A stretch of DNA of 64,000 bases, from the NCBI GenBank assembly GCA_037176885.1, contig JAWWNJ010000033.1, positions 496,001 through 560,000 of the forward strand, read 5' to 3'. The notes beneath the pieces were generated by a model, which had not been told where the DNA came from, did no database searches, and saw only the letters and a program-made list of their open reading frames with translations. Shown here one piece after another: positions 21,970 to 32,496 of this stretch. Made by a program: the position numbers and the translations under genes. Source of the DNA: Favolaschia claudopus. Taxonomy: Eukaryota > Basidiomycota > Agaricomycetes > Agaricales > Mycenaceae. Each line of letters starts with the position of its first letter. Position 1 is the first letter of the stretch.

Positions 21970-22978
21970 TCTGTCCCTACCACACATGAACGGAGGAGCT
22001 AGAAGTAACTTTGGGAGATGAAGACCCCCCAGTAACATCGCTAATTTTCATCGGATTCCCTTGCCCGGCCCCGCAATCCATCCCACCCCAAGTACCTGCT
22101 TTCAACCTTACAACAACAGCCCACCTGCGTCCCTTCGTGCTCAGAATGCGGGGCAGCAATACTTTATTGTCTTCAAGCTTCTGGAAAGCAATACTGCTGG
22201 TTTAAAAACTTCAATTGGGTGTCTAGTGGAAAATTGATATTGCTTGAGCAATGAGGAAGGCGCAAGTCCGAATATCGGTGCGTGTTTTTCACTGACGTCC
22301 AGACGAGCGAGAAACGAGCTGCAGTTATAGCGTCTGTCTAGAGAGACTAGTCCAGACGGTGTTCCCTGACCTGATCTATAGACATTCTTATTATGTTTGC
22401 CGCACCTGTACACTAGGCCAGATAGTTGCCTAGATTCAACAGAGCTTACATGTAGTTCAAACTACCTCGGATTCATCTATAGACGTAAGATTGGGGTGAA
22501 CGGTGAGCTCGAAGAGCATGATTGATTGAGACTGGCAAAACGAGAGATAAATTCTGTTGAGATAAAGTCGAAAATCGAGGTTTAGGTCCGTAAAAGTCTC
22601 GGTTGTCAGAAAAAATAGCGGAACATGACAATGTGAAGATCCTACTTGGTCTCATCCGGGATAGAGTGTGTACACACTGAGATCATGTGAGAATCTGAGA
22701 CGGACGAGGAACAGGACTTGTGCGCGAGAGATTCGCGGAAGATGTGTTGTTGGAAAACTAAAAGTAGTGAGTGTGTATTTTGTTGGCTATCCCAATCGAT
22801 TTAATTACACAAGTAGGCAGTTACATTCAAGCTGAAAGCATGCATTTTAATACTGCGCCTGCATAAAGCACTCCACAATACTTGCTGCCACCGGAGTTCA
22901 ACCAAAATCCAACCGAACTTGGAGGTTTGCTTGTGGTTCTGGGTGTTAAGCCCAAGTACTCAAGGAAATTGTGCCTAA
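21970..22978. other. No gene recognised
   Basis: Short frames only, no domain or repeat that I can pair inside the window. Confidence 0.4.
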
Positions 22979-24097
22979 CTAATTGCTATAAGATGGAGAG
23001 CATAGGAACCCCGCACCCTGATGTAAGCAGCCTATGTGACCGTGGGAGGTTCCAAATCTCGAGGTTCGGAACGAAAAATTATTTATTTTAGCCTTTTTTG
23101 AGGGCTGGGAGCCCTTATCTGCACCACCTCGCCGTGCCGTCTGTTGTCGACGTCCCCTTTCAGGTCGAATAGCATCAATGGCCATAGGCGAAGGAGCTAC
23201 TGAACGTGGAGAGGGGGACGGGATGGCAGTGGGCATGGCCACCGAGGGGGCATAAGGAGTAGAGCTGGGGCGGGGAGTAGGAATAGGGGACGCCATTACC
23301 TGCGTAGGAATAGAAACGGCGGCAGGGTTATGGGATAGGGAGTTAGAGGCGGGGTAGGAAGACTCCTGTGGTGCAAATCGCACCCCAGACTTCCTTGGCT
23401 GTGTAGCGGCACCTGGGTGCAGCTGAGCACTGGCCGCTGGAGGGGGTGGAACCGGAGCTGGTGGCTGAGACGGATGGACGGGGTGTGCGCGCTTCTTCAG
23501 CGGGCGAGCGCCCTCGCCAGAAGCGTTCGGCAAAACCGGCACCGGGCCAGGAGGGGGAGGGGCAGGGTCCCCGGAAAGGCGTGACGGACCTTTCTTCTTA
23601 GAGCGGATACGCTTACGCATGAAACGCTTCCCAAGCGCAATTAGCGCTTCACCGATTTGCTGGTCGGTACCACGGATAGATACACGGCGCTCCAAGGGGG
23701 AAGCCTTATCAGTATAGGCTCGAAGTTGGGCGCCGGAGATGTCGTGCGACTGATGAAGACCCTTACCACCACGGCCAACGATATGCCCGACGACCGAGTC
23801 AGGCACCACAAGCGTACACGAGTAGCGGGACAGTGCGTCATGTGCAGTAGGGAGGGTTTCGGCGAGTGGTATGGCGGTGTGGCCGCCAGCGATGATGGCA
23901 GGGGTAGGGGCTGGGGTTGAAGGTTCAGAGCCCCAGCGAGCGCCATCCCAAGAGAAGCGCCAGGCATGCCCTCGGGGAGTAGAGGCTGCAGTGTCCCCAA
24001 ACTCAAGACGATCAAGACGGTCGTAGACGCGCTGTAGTTCGCTTCGAAGGAGAGTGCAGTAGGAATAAAGGTCCTGAGGAACTGCGGGGGTTGCCAT
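22979..24097 (-). CDS. Copia-type gag-like protein with a KH domain (372 aa)
   Basis: Starts at an ATG at 24097, about 105 bp downstream of an LTR on the same strand. Residues about 1-35 form a short helix (SYCTLLRSELQRVYDRLDRL). Residues about 90-155 are a KH RNA-binding domain: CTLVVPDSVVGHIVGRGGKG with the GRGG loop, then the variable region and VSIRGTDQQIGEALIAL. The rest is Pro/Ser-rich with a basic stretch (KRFMRKRIRSKKK) and a C-terminal RGRRQQTARRGG. The last 25 residues run into unrelated sequence near 23080, so the true end is uncertain. A KH fold in place of a zinc knuckle would bind element RNA. Confidence 0.65.
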   Translation of the reverse strand: MATPAVPQDLYSYCTLLRSELQRVYDRLDRLEFGDTAASTPRGHAWRFSWDGARWGSEPSTPAPTPAIIAGGHTAIPLAETLPTAHDALSRYSCTLVVPDSVVGHIVGRGGKGLHQSHDISGAQLRAYTDKASPLERRVSIRGTDQQIGEALIALGKRFMRKRIRSKKKGPSRLSGDPAPPPPGPVPVLPNASGEGARPLKKRAHPVHPSQPPAPVPPPPAASAQLHPGAATQPRKSGVRFAPQESSYPASNSLSHNPAAVSIPTQVMASPIPTPRPSSTPYAPSVAMPTAIPSPSPRSVAPSPMAIDAIRPERGRRQQTARRGGADKGSQPSKKAKINNFSFRTSRFGTSHGHIGCLHQGAGFLCSPSYSN

Positions 24098-24510
24098 AGC
24101 AAGGGAGGTGTAAAGTCGATGGTAGAATGAGGGCAGAGTAGGAAGTAGGGTGGTCGGCTGGGGCTAGGAGAGTGCCAGAGTCGAATAGAAGGTTTGTTAT
24201 GCTGTAAGGGGAGAAGGGCCCAGGAGCCAAGTCGATAACAAACCTGGGGATCAGAGATCCCCAGTGAACTACTTATATACAAGAGGTGACGTAAGATATG
24301 ACATAAGTGAGCACACAGCATGATGTCTTGGAGACAGAGAACTTCTGCCCAAGTCAGAAGATGTCATAGCTGTGGAATCCCCTGACAACTGCTCTGTAAC
24401 TTCCATTTCTATGAAAAACCTTGGCCCTGTTACTGACGGTATAAATGCGTGACAGATGACACTGTGACTGCTGACATAAGGGTGCGGGGTTCCCACGCTC
24501 TCCATCTTAT
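22988..24510. repeat. 43-bp inverted pair flanking the KH-gag region
   Basis: ataagatggagagc... at 22988-23030 matches, on the other strand, 24468-24510 with about five differences. The pair brackets the KH gag and its LTR. It may be two copies of an older repeat; it is not the LTR end. Confidence 0.5.
24203..24387 (-). repeat. 185-bp LTR of copia family I
   Basis: On the minus strand it runs from TGTCAGGGGATTCC (24387) to CCCCTTACA (24203), and includes a TATA-like TATATAAG and a palindrome ctggggatctctgatccccag. A near-identical 181-bp copy lies at 62249-62429, where copia RNase H precedes it. Position upstream of the KH gag makes this the 5' LTR. Confidence 0.8.
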
Positions 24511-25286
24511 GGTCTTCAGCATTAATACAGCCTCAGAGTATAGAGCACCTGCAGACAATTCAATGTGAATTCAGTGTCGAGAATGGGTCATCGGCTTTTT
24601 CGGACTGAGTGTGATAACGGCCGAGGAAACTTCCGAGAAGATCTTGAATTTGATTGGCTCCCAAGGAGGCAGTTGCTCCGAAAGGACATACCTCTTACTA
24701 TATTTTGAATACCTCTGATGTGCCTAATCAGGGCATAAGAAATCAAGATTGCAATTGCTTTGGAAGGCACTACAGTGACTTTGAAGCGCTAATTTCTTGG
24801 AAACAGAGTCTCAGCTACATAGTGAGTCTCTCCCTTTTCTCTCCCTTTCTCTTCTCTTTTTGCAACTTGAAAACTTGAATTCCGCCGGCTCTCCACAGAC
24901 ATCAAGAGGTGTCAGATCTCTGGATCTGAACCCCTATCAACAGCACGTGCATCAAGAGGGGGGCAAAATATTATTCTTTGTTTATTGATTGACACCTCCC
25001 CGCACGCGTCGACTGCGTCGTAGAACGCGTCGCGTTCAGCGCTGCAAAGCGCGTTCAGCCACCGGAAATCAAGCTAGAACTCATCTATAACTAACTCCCT
25101 GACTGTGCCCACTCTCCCACACGCCCACCGTGAGCTTGAGACATGACGCCGATTTTGGTGTAAATAGTGTCAATACCGATTCTTCGACTCGCATAAATGG
25201 GGCTAGTACTTCGCACTACCGTTCAAACCTGTTCAATAATGACCGTTCTAACTCTCATCCACCACATTCTCACCCGGGATCGGACA
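24511..25286. other. No gene recognised; pyrimidine tract and CG-rich patch
   Basis: Contains a pyrimidine-rich run (24825-24865) resembling a promoter or intron end, and a CG-rich patch of acgcgtcg units (25000-25060). No coding evidence. Confidence 0.35.
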
Positions 25287-25790
25287 TTAAACCCGCGCCG
25301 GGAAGTTTTGTCACATGTGACATCACGCTCCCGTGCATTTTGCGTTTTTTTTTTTTTTTTTGCCTCTTTCTTCAGTTGATTCAACCCATTTGTACATTTT
25401 CTGGGCTCAGGAAGATTATTTTCCTCCAGCTTTTCCTCCGTTTCAGGTGAACAAACAGCTAAATTGCCATCCTTGTCAAATTTTGCGGCGCTGCTGAATT
25501 TTGAAACGGCTCCAAAGCTTCCAAGTCTTGTGCAGGGTTTTCAAAGTTTGCATATTTTTTCTATGCTAAATGCATATGGTAGTTGCCGGACGGCTGGGGT
25601 TTTCCACCCCAGACCCCGACCGCTGCGCGGGGCTTCCCGCTCGCCGCGGAGGCCCACTGCGTGGTGCCAGCGCTTGCCGCGAGGCGTTCTGTGATTACAA
25701 AGACTGATACATCACAGGGCTGGGGCGTGGGAACCGCCGGGAACTGGTGACAGAGTCACATTTGTGACAAAGTTCCCGGCGCGAGTTTAA
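25287..25790. mobile_element. MITE family F copy 1 with GC-rich core
   Basis: Inverted ends: ttaaacccgcgccgggaagt at 25287 and complement at 25755-25790. The interior holds an 18-T run near 25345 and a GC-rich segment (25585-25667) that recurs in inverse orientation, with one mismatch in 83 bp, at 28944-29026 inside the second family member. Confidence 0.65.
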
Positions 25791-26400
25791 AATCCCCCTT
25801 CTTCGGCTTCTATTTCATACTCCCCGTATATTCCTCCGCCCTGCCCAAAATGTGGAAAGACTTTCAAAGCTGGGGCCAACCACGGCACTGTTCTAGTCCA
25901 TATGTCAAGCTGTATAGGTCAGTACCTATTGTTTCGTACAGTGCACGATGGGGCTTAAACCGAACCAAGGTACACCATCGCAACAAGTTGGCGCATTGCC
26001 GACGTCGACTCGGACTCCCTTGACTTCCACGGCACCTTCTGCATTTGTTCACCCAGGGCATTCTGCGCCTCAGCCTCCCCGCGATTCATCACGTTGGTCC
26101 GTACCCTGCCCCCCATCCACCTTCGACGAACATCACATGACATTTTCGTTTTTCGGCGGAACTCAGGAAAACCTGTCTGTAAAGTACCTTGCAGGTCGAA
26201 TCTGACAAAACCCCTCGACCAAAACCTTTGTTTTGGTTCTATCTTGCCCGGTCCTGCTTGGTCCTGCGCCAACTTGCGTCTCCCTATTTGGCGTAGTGAC
26301 AGCCTGTGACTGCGTGACATCAGGCCTTTCCCTCCGCAACCTGAATGCAACTTCGGCATTTTCATCGTATTTCGACTCGAAAATCATTAGTTGGGGTCAA
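25791..26400. other. No gene recognised
   Basis: Mixed-composition sequence between the MITE and the next gene fragment. No domain visible. Confidence 0.3.
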
Positions 26401-26405
26401 GAAAC

Positions 26406-26960
26406 CTAGTCTACTACTACATTCTCTGTGAAACGAGGATTTTTGGCACAAAATCGCGGCAAAGACGGCCCAAAATCCATCAAATCATCCACCAAATAGC
26501 GATTCCGACTCGAGCACTGCTCACTAGCAGCGTGGTGGTGTTCTGGTCCAAGAACGTACTCCTTGATGCAAAAGACGACCCTTTGAGAAGTGCTGGGACC
26601 CCACGCCGGGGTGAGATGGACGTAGCCTGCATTTTCCGGTGGAGCAAGGTCTGGACGAAAGGTGACCAATTCCTCGGAAAGAGGATTGAAAGTGAAGAGT
26701 GGACCGCCAAGCATATCCTCGAAGGAAGGGGGGAAAGCAGAATCGGCTGGTATGTGCCAAAACACCTGGTATGCAGAATCTGTTGCGGAGTGTTAATTCC
26801 AAGTTACGGTTGCCAACAAGTCCACGCTTTGTTTTCGGCCGAAGAGTTTTCGACGCGACTTTCTGGCGCACCTTCCAATGCTCTCTACCTTCAAGAGAAT
26901 TCTCCGGGACCACTTTTCTGACGCCCAAGACGTCGAGGACCCCGCGCAAAGCATGCTACG
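26406..26960 (-). pseudogene. Unidentified protein-coding fragment
   Basis: The frame 26765-26406 has protein-like composition (SFEDMLGGPLFTFNPLSEEL, PPENAGYVHLTPAWGPS) and may be preceded by a further exon up to about 26950. Short direct repeats of caacaagtccacgctttg-type sequence lie nearby (about 26815 and 27005). I do not recognise the family and cannot fix its ends. Confidence 0.3.
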
Positions 26961-27430
26961 AACCCCAGAATGCCCAGGAAAGGTGTCGGTAAGCCGGGTT
27001 TGCCCACAAGTCCACGCTTTGGGCTTCTACAAATTGAAACGGCTCTTGAGGGAGTTATTGACATGGGTATATGATATGTTCTGTCCAGGACCGTCCCTGC
27101 CATAGCCTAGAAGGTCATATATGACCAGCAATTTCGGAAACCACAACATAGTGTCATAAAAGAACAATATCAGCGGGGCTACATATCTAGTGTACCTTTG
27201 ACTCGGTGACTCAGTATGGACAGCAGAACGTCGCAATATCAATAGACCTTGTTGCATGCATTGACCACAAATGAGCTGAAATACTTAGCGGTGGTGGCGG
27301 AAAAGTAAGATCACATGCACCAAACTGAATGAATTTGGCAACAGCGACGGCTCTCAAGGTTAATGTGTGATTTATGGATGTGCGGTAGGCGACATCACTC
27401 ACGGCGAGAGAGAAAACGCCAATATTGTAG
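26961..27430. other. No separate gene recognised
   Basis: May include distal introns of the minus-strand gene described next, whose last readable exon ends at a GTGAGT donor near 27410. Confidence 0.3.
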
Positions 27431-27472
27431 ACCCAGCTCATCGAAAAGCTCCTCCCTGTCTCCACGCCATGT

Positions 27473-27721
27473 GTACCGTACAATTACGTTCAATTCGACA
27501 AACGGAAAATCTTGCGTGACCAGGGGCAAAATTTCGAAGAAAAAAATTTCAAAACCGCAAAATCTTCTCTTTTTTGCACGATTTGGACGCTTTTTCTCTC
27601 AGCGTGACGCTCAAGACGTTCGACAACGACCAGCGTGACGGCGGGACCAAAACGCAAAGTTCGGATCGACACGGGGGTGCGTGACGCGGGACATCCGAAT
27701 TGAACGTAATTATACGGTACT
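27473..27721. mobile_element. 249-bp MITE, family C
   Basis: The 25-bp terminal inverted repeats (gtaccgta, c or t, then aattacgttcaattcg) differ at one base. The interior ggcaaaatttcgaaga-like and agcgtgacg stretches recur, diverged, at about 44515-44650. The insertion is in an exon of the minus-strand gene. The target duplication is unclear, possibly ACA. Confidence 0.7.
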
Positions 27722-28725
27722 TGTGGAAGCCCGCCACTTTGTCAGTGAACTCAGAGTACGGTAGAGGAGCTGAAAATAATCAGAGATTTGGTTCAGAGAA
27801 AAGAGTGCCAAAACTTACGGTGAAAACCACTTTGGCTCTCGTTTTCATTTTCATTCCCTTTTTTCTTTCCATTTTCGTGATCCTCATCGCTGTCATCGTC
27901 ATCATCGTCACTTTTGTCATCGGCAGGCGGAAGGTCACTGAGATCGCTGCTCTGGTCGTCAACATCGGGATCGTCAGGCTGGCGGTGGTCCTTCTTTGGT
28001 GCGGATCTTTTCTTGGTCTTAATAGTGAATGAATAGCTAACTCTGTAGCTGAGAGACAGGATGCAGACCTTAGTAGCTGGCTTTTCGACAACCAGAACTG
28101 ACTCATCCTGTGGAGCTCAGACTGAGTAACGTTTTCTTTTTCAAGTTCGTGCAGAGAGAAGACCGACCGGAATACTGATGAGCCCAGCCTTCAACAGCTT
28201 TATGAATGCCTTGTCGATCTCAGTGAGGTCGGTTTCCTCCCCAGCAGCAATGTTCCCCCAGTGCACAACAATGGCTGGGTCTTGGCCAATAATGGCGTCA
28301 ACGGCTTCAATGTAGGTGCTAAGTTTCGGACGAAGGGAGGTTTTTTTCAGGTGCACACGCAGTACATTCTGAAAATCAAGTCTCAGATATAGAGGAACCC
28401 ATTCTGAAAACAATTGTACCGAAAGCTGAGGTGCGGTAAGCTTTCCGTCACCACCTCTCTTCTTTTCTTGCGCGAGCCTGGGGGAAAAAACCTGCTCAAT
28501 CACTTGATTCTGACTGGAGAACTGGGAAGCTTACAGCCACTCTCGAGTAAGAGCGAAGCCCGAAGTTGCAGGAGCCATGGCGAAGTGGATGGTTGGGTCA
28601 AGGCAACCTTTTGATGGGGCTGTATAGCTGGATAGCTGCGAACGTGACAAGGGATGGAGTGGGGAGCAGCACTTTCAATGTGGCAAGATACTCCTATTGA
28701 TTTAACCGCAGTAATTAGAAATTTG

Positions 28726-29353
28726 AACTCACGCCGCGAACTTGTGACGATCATCTGTCACGTCACGTTGGGGTTGACCTATCCCGAGATGAGAAAGTAT
28801 CCAGAAAGCTTCTGTGTTCTAGTGGTTGAAGAACCTGTCTTCTCAAGTTTTATGTTTTCCTCAACGTCATGAGTTCGAGTCTCAACCCGCGCAATCTTTT
28901 GTTCCTTGAAGTTGTATTTCTGAGAACTTAGACCTATAGCATTGCACCACGCAGTGGGCCTCCGCGGCGAGCGGAAAGCCCCGCGCAGCGGTCGGGGTCT
29001 GGGGTGGAAAACCCCAGCCGTCCGGCCGGCGCCCGACACCCAAACCCAATGATCAAATAACACAAACAAAAGAATCCCATTCACAAATGATACAAAGGAG
29101 GTAAGAAAACCGATCAGAGACTCGGAATTTTGGAGCTGCTCCAGCGAAACTCACAGGAAAATTGCCGTTTTCACCGAGCGGCAGGTCCACGAAGTGGGGC
29201 GCCGCAAATCTCGGTGAAAAACGGCAATTTGACTGTGAGTTGAGTCGGAGCAGCGGAAAAATGGAGGCGAAAAAAGGCAGCGAGCAAGGAACAAACTTTG
29301 GCGGAGCATGTCACGTTGTGTCACAGATGCGTGACAGTTCGCGGCGTGGGTTT
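28726..29353. mobile_element. MITE family F copy 2
   Basis: Ends: aactcacgccgcgaacttgt at 28726 and the complement ending near 29353. The 83-bp GC-rich core is at 28944-29026. A tRNA-like stretch lies inside the left part. It separates the two modules of the 27.4-30.7 kb gene. Confidence 0.6.
28814..28890 (+). other. tRNA-like (SINE-head-like) sequence
   Basis: A D-arm can be drawn with stem gttc (28816-28819) and gaac (28831-28834) around tagtggttgaa, matching an A-box. A B-box-like gagttcgagtc follows at 28871-28881 with a 4-bp T-stem. No acceptor stem or anticodon stem forms, so it is not a functional tRNA. A tRNA-derived SINE head or pseudogene fits best. Confidence 0.35.
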
Positions 29354-30708
29354 GGTCTTCCAGTAATTACAATGCAGAAATATTCATATGCTACTTTGCA
29401 GACGTTTTGCCAAACCGTTTCAATAGCCGAGTCCAGCTACCCTCTGCATCTGTTCCGCTATCTATCGCCTTCTGAAGGAGGACCTTGCCTTCATCACTTT
29501 CCGACATTGCCTTCCATGTATTGAAATGAGAGTAGAATGTGCCATGCACGAACTTATTCTGGAACACCTCTGTAAAGCGAGTTCCGGTAAGTGAATCCAT
29601 GGCGCGAAAGTCACCGTCCATGTCCTGAGCGAACTCCCGAGGGAATGGACTCTTTGCGATGGCTGGCTTTTCGGGAGATTGTCTAATGCGGCACTGAGGG
29701 TTTAGTGCTCAGGGTGTAAGGAAACGGGGACTTACAACACAATCTGTGTGGCGATGGACCTGACAGAGTCGTCGTCTGATTCAGTTGAGGATATAGAACT
29801 TGAAATGAGACTCTCAACAGAATATTCAAAAGAGACTCACGATGAGCTGGTTGTGGAGCCGGCTGGGGGGTGGGTTGCACTGCCGGCTGCGAAAGATCAA
29901 AACTGTCGTCTGAATCACTGCCCGAGACGTTGAGTGACAATGCATTAGCAGCGGCGGCAGCTGGCGCACGAACCAAGCGTCGAGGAGCTTGTTGGACGAC
30001 TGGAAATTCCTCGGACTCAGAGGAATCCGTGGTATGTGTATAAGGACGACGGTCACGCTGCCGCGGACCAGGGCTAGCCATCGCTGTATTTTGAGCAAGA
30101 CGCGATGCCAGTTCATTGGCTACACGGTGAGCATGGCTAGGAGTTCTCGGATCATCTGTCGCCTTTGAGGAGATATCAAATTGAGATAGTTGGAAAGGGA
30201 AAAGAGATAGACGTACAGGATTGGGTGTAGAACCTTTAATTGTATATTCGTCAGCAAGCCGAGAAGAAGGAATGACACAAACAAACCAGATCGAGAGCCG
30301 GATGCTTGTGTAGGCTGCGATGCCCTGAGAAAAACGGGTCTTATGACAAATTTGAGAACTCGATAAGAAATTCTCGTCAAAAGAAAAAAAACAAACCAGA
30401 TCCGGGACTGGTACCCGATGATTGAGCTGGCCGGTAAGACGTAGGTATTATTGTCGCACCCCCCGGTTGCGTTGCTGAGGTTGAGACGAGTTAGCACCTC
30501 TGGAATACAAACACGAAAGAGGTGCAAATCCGCGCGATTCTTGGTCGCTGACGGTACGCGAAGCAGTGGTACGACCACGGGTGGGGCGAGAAGGTCCAGC
30601 TACTGCCTGAGCACTTGAACGAGTAGTGCGACCAGCGGGTGGTGGATCTTGCGGGGCAGCAGCAGCAGCTGCATTCGCATTGTCATTTCGGTTACTCCGG
30701 GGAGGCAT

Positions 30709-31299
30709 TTAAATATTGCGAAGGAGAGAAACTGGGCGGAGAGACGCTAAATAACACTGTATTTAAGCCAGAGGTTCATGCAATAGAAATAAAAGACTGG
30801 CCGGGTGAAATTGAAGCTGTTTTCACAAGAGCTGCTTCGCTTGTGAATTGGTCAAACTATTTTAGAGACGTATATTGAGCCAAGTGGATGGTTGACCACT
30901 CACAGCAAGCGGTTGTTCGTTATTCAGGGGAGTATGCAAGCCATGGTCTTTGTGTGCATGCAATTGGGCCGCGGCGAGGGCCAAGTTGAAGCCAGGTTCA
31001 CAAAGCCTGCTTCGTTTGGGAATCTGTACTGCAAAGATAGAACATATCTTGGAAGAAGTCAACCACCCGACCACTCACAATTATTGATCATTCCAGCCCA
31101 CGATAATCAAAGAGATATGAGGGTTCTGGAGGGAAAACTCGATGTCTGCAGCGAGGACACTCTCAACCGGTAGACTCATCTGGGCAACTGGACGTGGAGA
31201 AATGAACCTGTGAATCGGAAGGTTTGCTTGATATGAAATGCAAATGAAATGTCGTGAGTTGGGCTACGAAATGGAACCAGAAACAGATGAATTTCGATC
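30709..31299. other. No gene recognised; diverged direct repeat
   Basis: Two related stretches, around gaaattgaagctgttttcac (30800) and caagttgaagccaggttcac (30978), each with gctgcttcg/cctgcttcg and later accactcaca, suggest an old tandem duplication. Noncoding as far as I can see. Confidence 0.35.
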
Positions 31300-32450
31300 A
31301 TGCGGGACACTAACGGCAACGAGATTGAGGGAGAGGCTATAAATATGAGTGGATTGCTCCAGATAATGACCGAGTTTTCCGCAGACATGGACAACCCATT
31401 TCCGCTGCTCGAGGATTCAGCTGCCAATGTAAGTCAAATACTGCTGAGACTCTTTAGTTTAAAACCTCACCCTTAGAGTTTTGCTGCGTTCGACACCGGT
31501 GTCTCACGTATCAGGCAAGCTATTAGATGGCTTCGACTTTGCATTAGAGGAAACTCGCGCGTGCGCCATGTGGCGGAGGTGATACGCGGGGGTGACTCAG
31601 GATATCCCGAGTACATCTACTCGGTATGACCAAAAGTAACCGGAATCACAAATTGCCTATATATGGCAAGCTAGCACACAGAACCGCAGGGAGGATTGGT
31701 ACTGTAATCATGGTAGAAGTATATGCTGTTGCATATGAAGTAGTTTGGGTCCACTGTGCTCTTTGTTGTGCGTCTATTCGAATTGCAATTATTTATGTTA
31801 TGATGGTTGAACATTATGCCCAGTTTTTAACGTCTCACAAAAGGTGGAGACTAGGATGCTAAATTCTGGCATTTCATGTACATTATCATAAGATCTAAAT
31901 CCCATTTTTCAAGTACTTATTGACCCCATATCTGTCCAATTGCTATTTTAAAAACGCAGATATTGCCAAATTGGGAAATTTCTGAATTTCGAATATTTCT
32001 CTGGCTGTCCGATGTTCCAATCGGTGTTTATGTCATGCAAGTCAGAGAAAACATGCTATAAGTAAGAGCTGGACCCATCAAAGCTGGTTGACCATTGAAA
32101 TTCCTATATAAATTTTACAATTCCGGTTACTCTTGGTCATGCCGAGTACGCTGTTGATTTACGCCGCGTGACGATTCCTTACTTCTCTGATTCCACTTAC
32201 ACAAATTTTGAGGCACGTAGTGCCCGTTGATTTTTATTTTGCGTGCAATGACCTTCAGCTAGGATTTTTTGTGTTTTGTGCATCACTGTGTCGCCAGAGA
32301 AGCTGCGTATGAAGCGGCTGGCTGTGCTGCTCTAGCGTTCCAGCCCGATGTGGTACACTTCAGCCATGACAGTTGGCACCGAACGTCGTCGAACGAGTCA
32401 GATTGCGAAGAAGATCTGCCTGAGCTGGTTGACGCTGATAGTCAGCGAGC
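31300..32450 (+). pseudogene. Unknown two-copy gene, copy 1, split by a TA-flanked MITE
   Basis: ATG at 31300; exon 1 reads MSGLLQIMTEFSADMDNPFP to LLEDSAAN. A 48-bp intron (31429-31476) leads to FDTGVSRIRQAIRWLRLC, VRHVAEVIRGGDSGYPEYIY. Coding then breaks at 31619 and resumes after 32148 with AVDLRRVTIPYFSDSTYTNF. A later exon gives EAAYEAAGCAALAFQPDVVH and the acidic tail EEDLPELVDA. The uninterrupted homologue is on the minus strand at 60830-61473. The family is unknown to me; similar open frames are dispersed in agaric genomes, so it may belong to a transposon. Confidence 0.6.
31620..32146. mobile_element. 527-bp Tc1/mariner-type MITE (CTCGG family)
   Basis: The left end ctcggtatgaccaaaagtaa and the complemented right end ctcggcatgaccaagagtaa are inverted repeats. 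TA lies at 31618-31619 and 32147-32148. The empty site is preserved in the second gene copy near 61158-61164 (minus strand), where the coding passes through catttacgctg without interruption. No transposase frame. Confidence 0.85.
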
Positions 32451-32496
32451 GCGTGGCGGGCGTAAGGGCGACAGCAGAGCGTTGGGGCAATGTCAA

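Larger units (their letters stand above)
27410..30708 (-). pseudogene. Multi-exon unknown gene split by two MITEs
   Basis: Begins at ATG 30708 with a low-complexity, TE-like N-terminus (AGRTTRSSAQAVAGPSRPTR) encoded by several tiny exons. It continues through an acidic/Ser block (TTDSSESEEFPVV) to a folded module FAQDMDGDFRAMDSLTGTRF...WTRLLKRFGK (29621-29391). A second module starts at 28578 (SGFALTREW), then LSTYIEAVDAIIGQDPAIVV and DLTEIDKAFIKLLKAGLISI, then an acidic/Lys-rich exon (about 28030-27825) with a following intron, then LPYSEFTDKVAGFHKYR. After the 27473-27721 MITE it resumes WRGDREELFDELGLQYWRFL. The 28726-29353 MITE separates the two modules. I take these as one gene of a repetitive agaric family of unknown function; two adjacent genes is the alternative. 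Confidence 0.5.
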
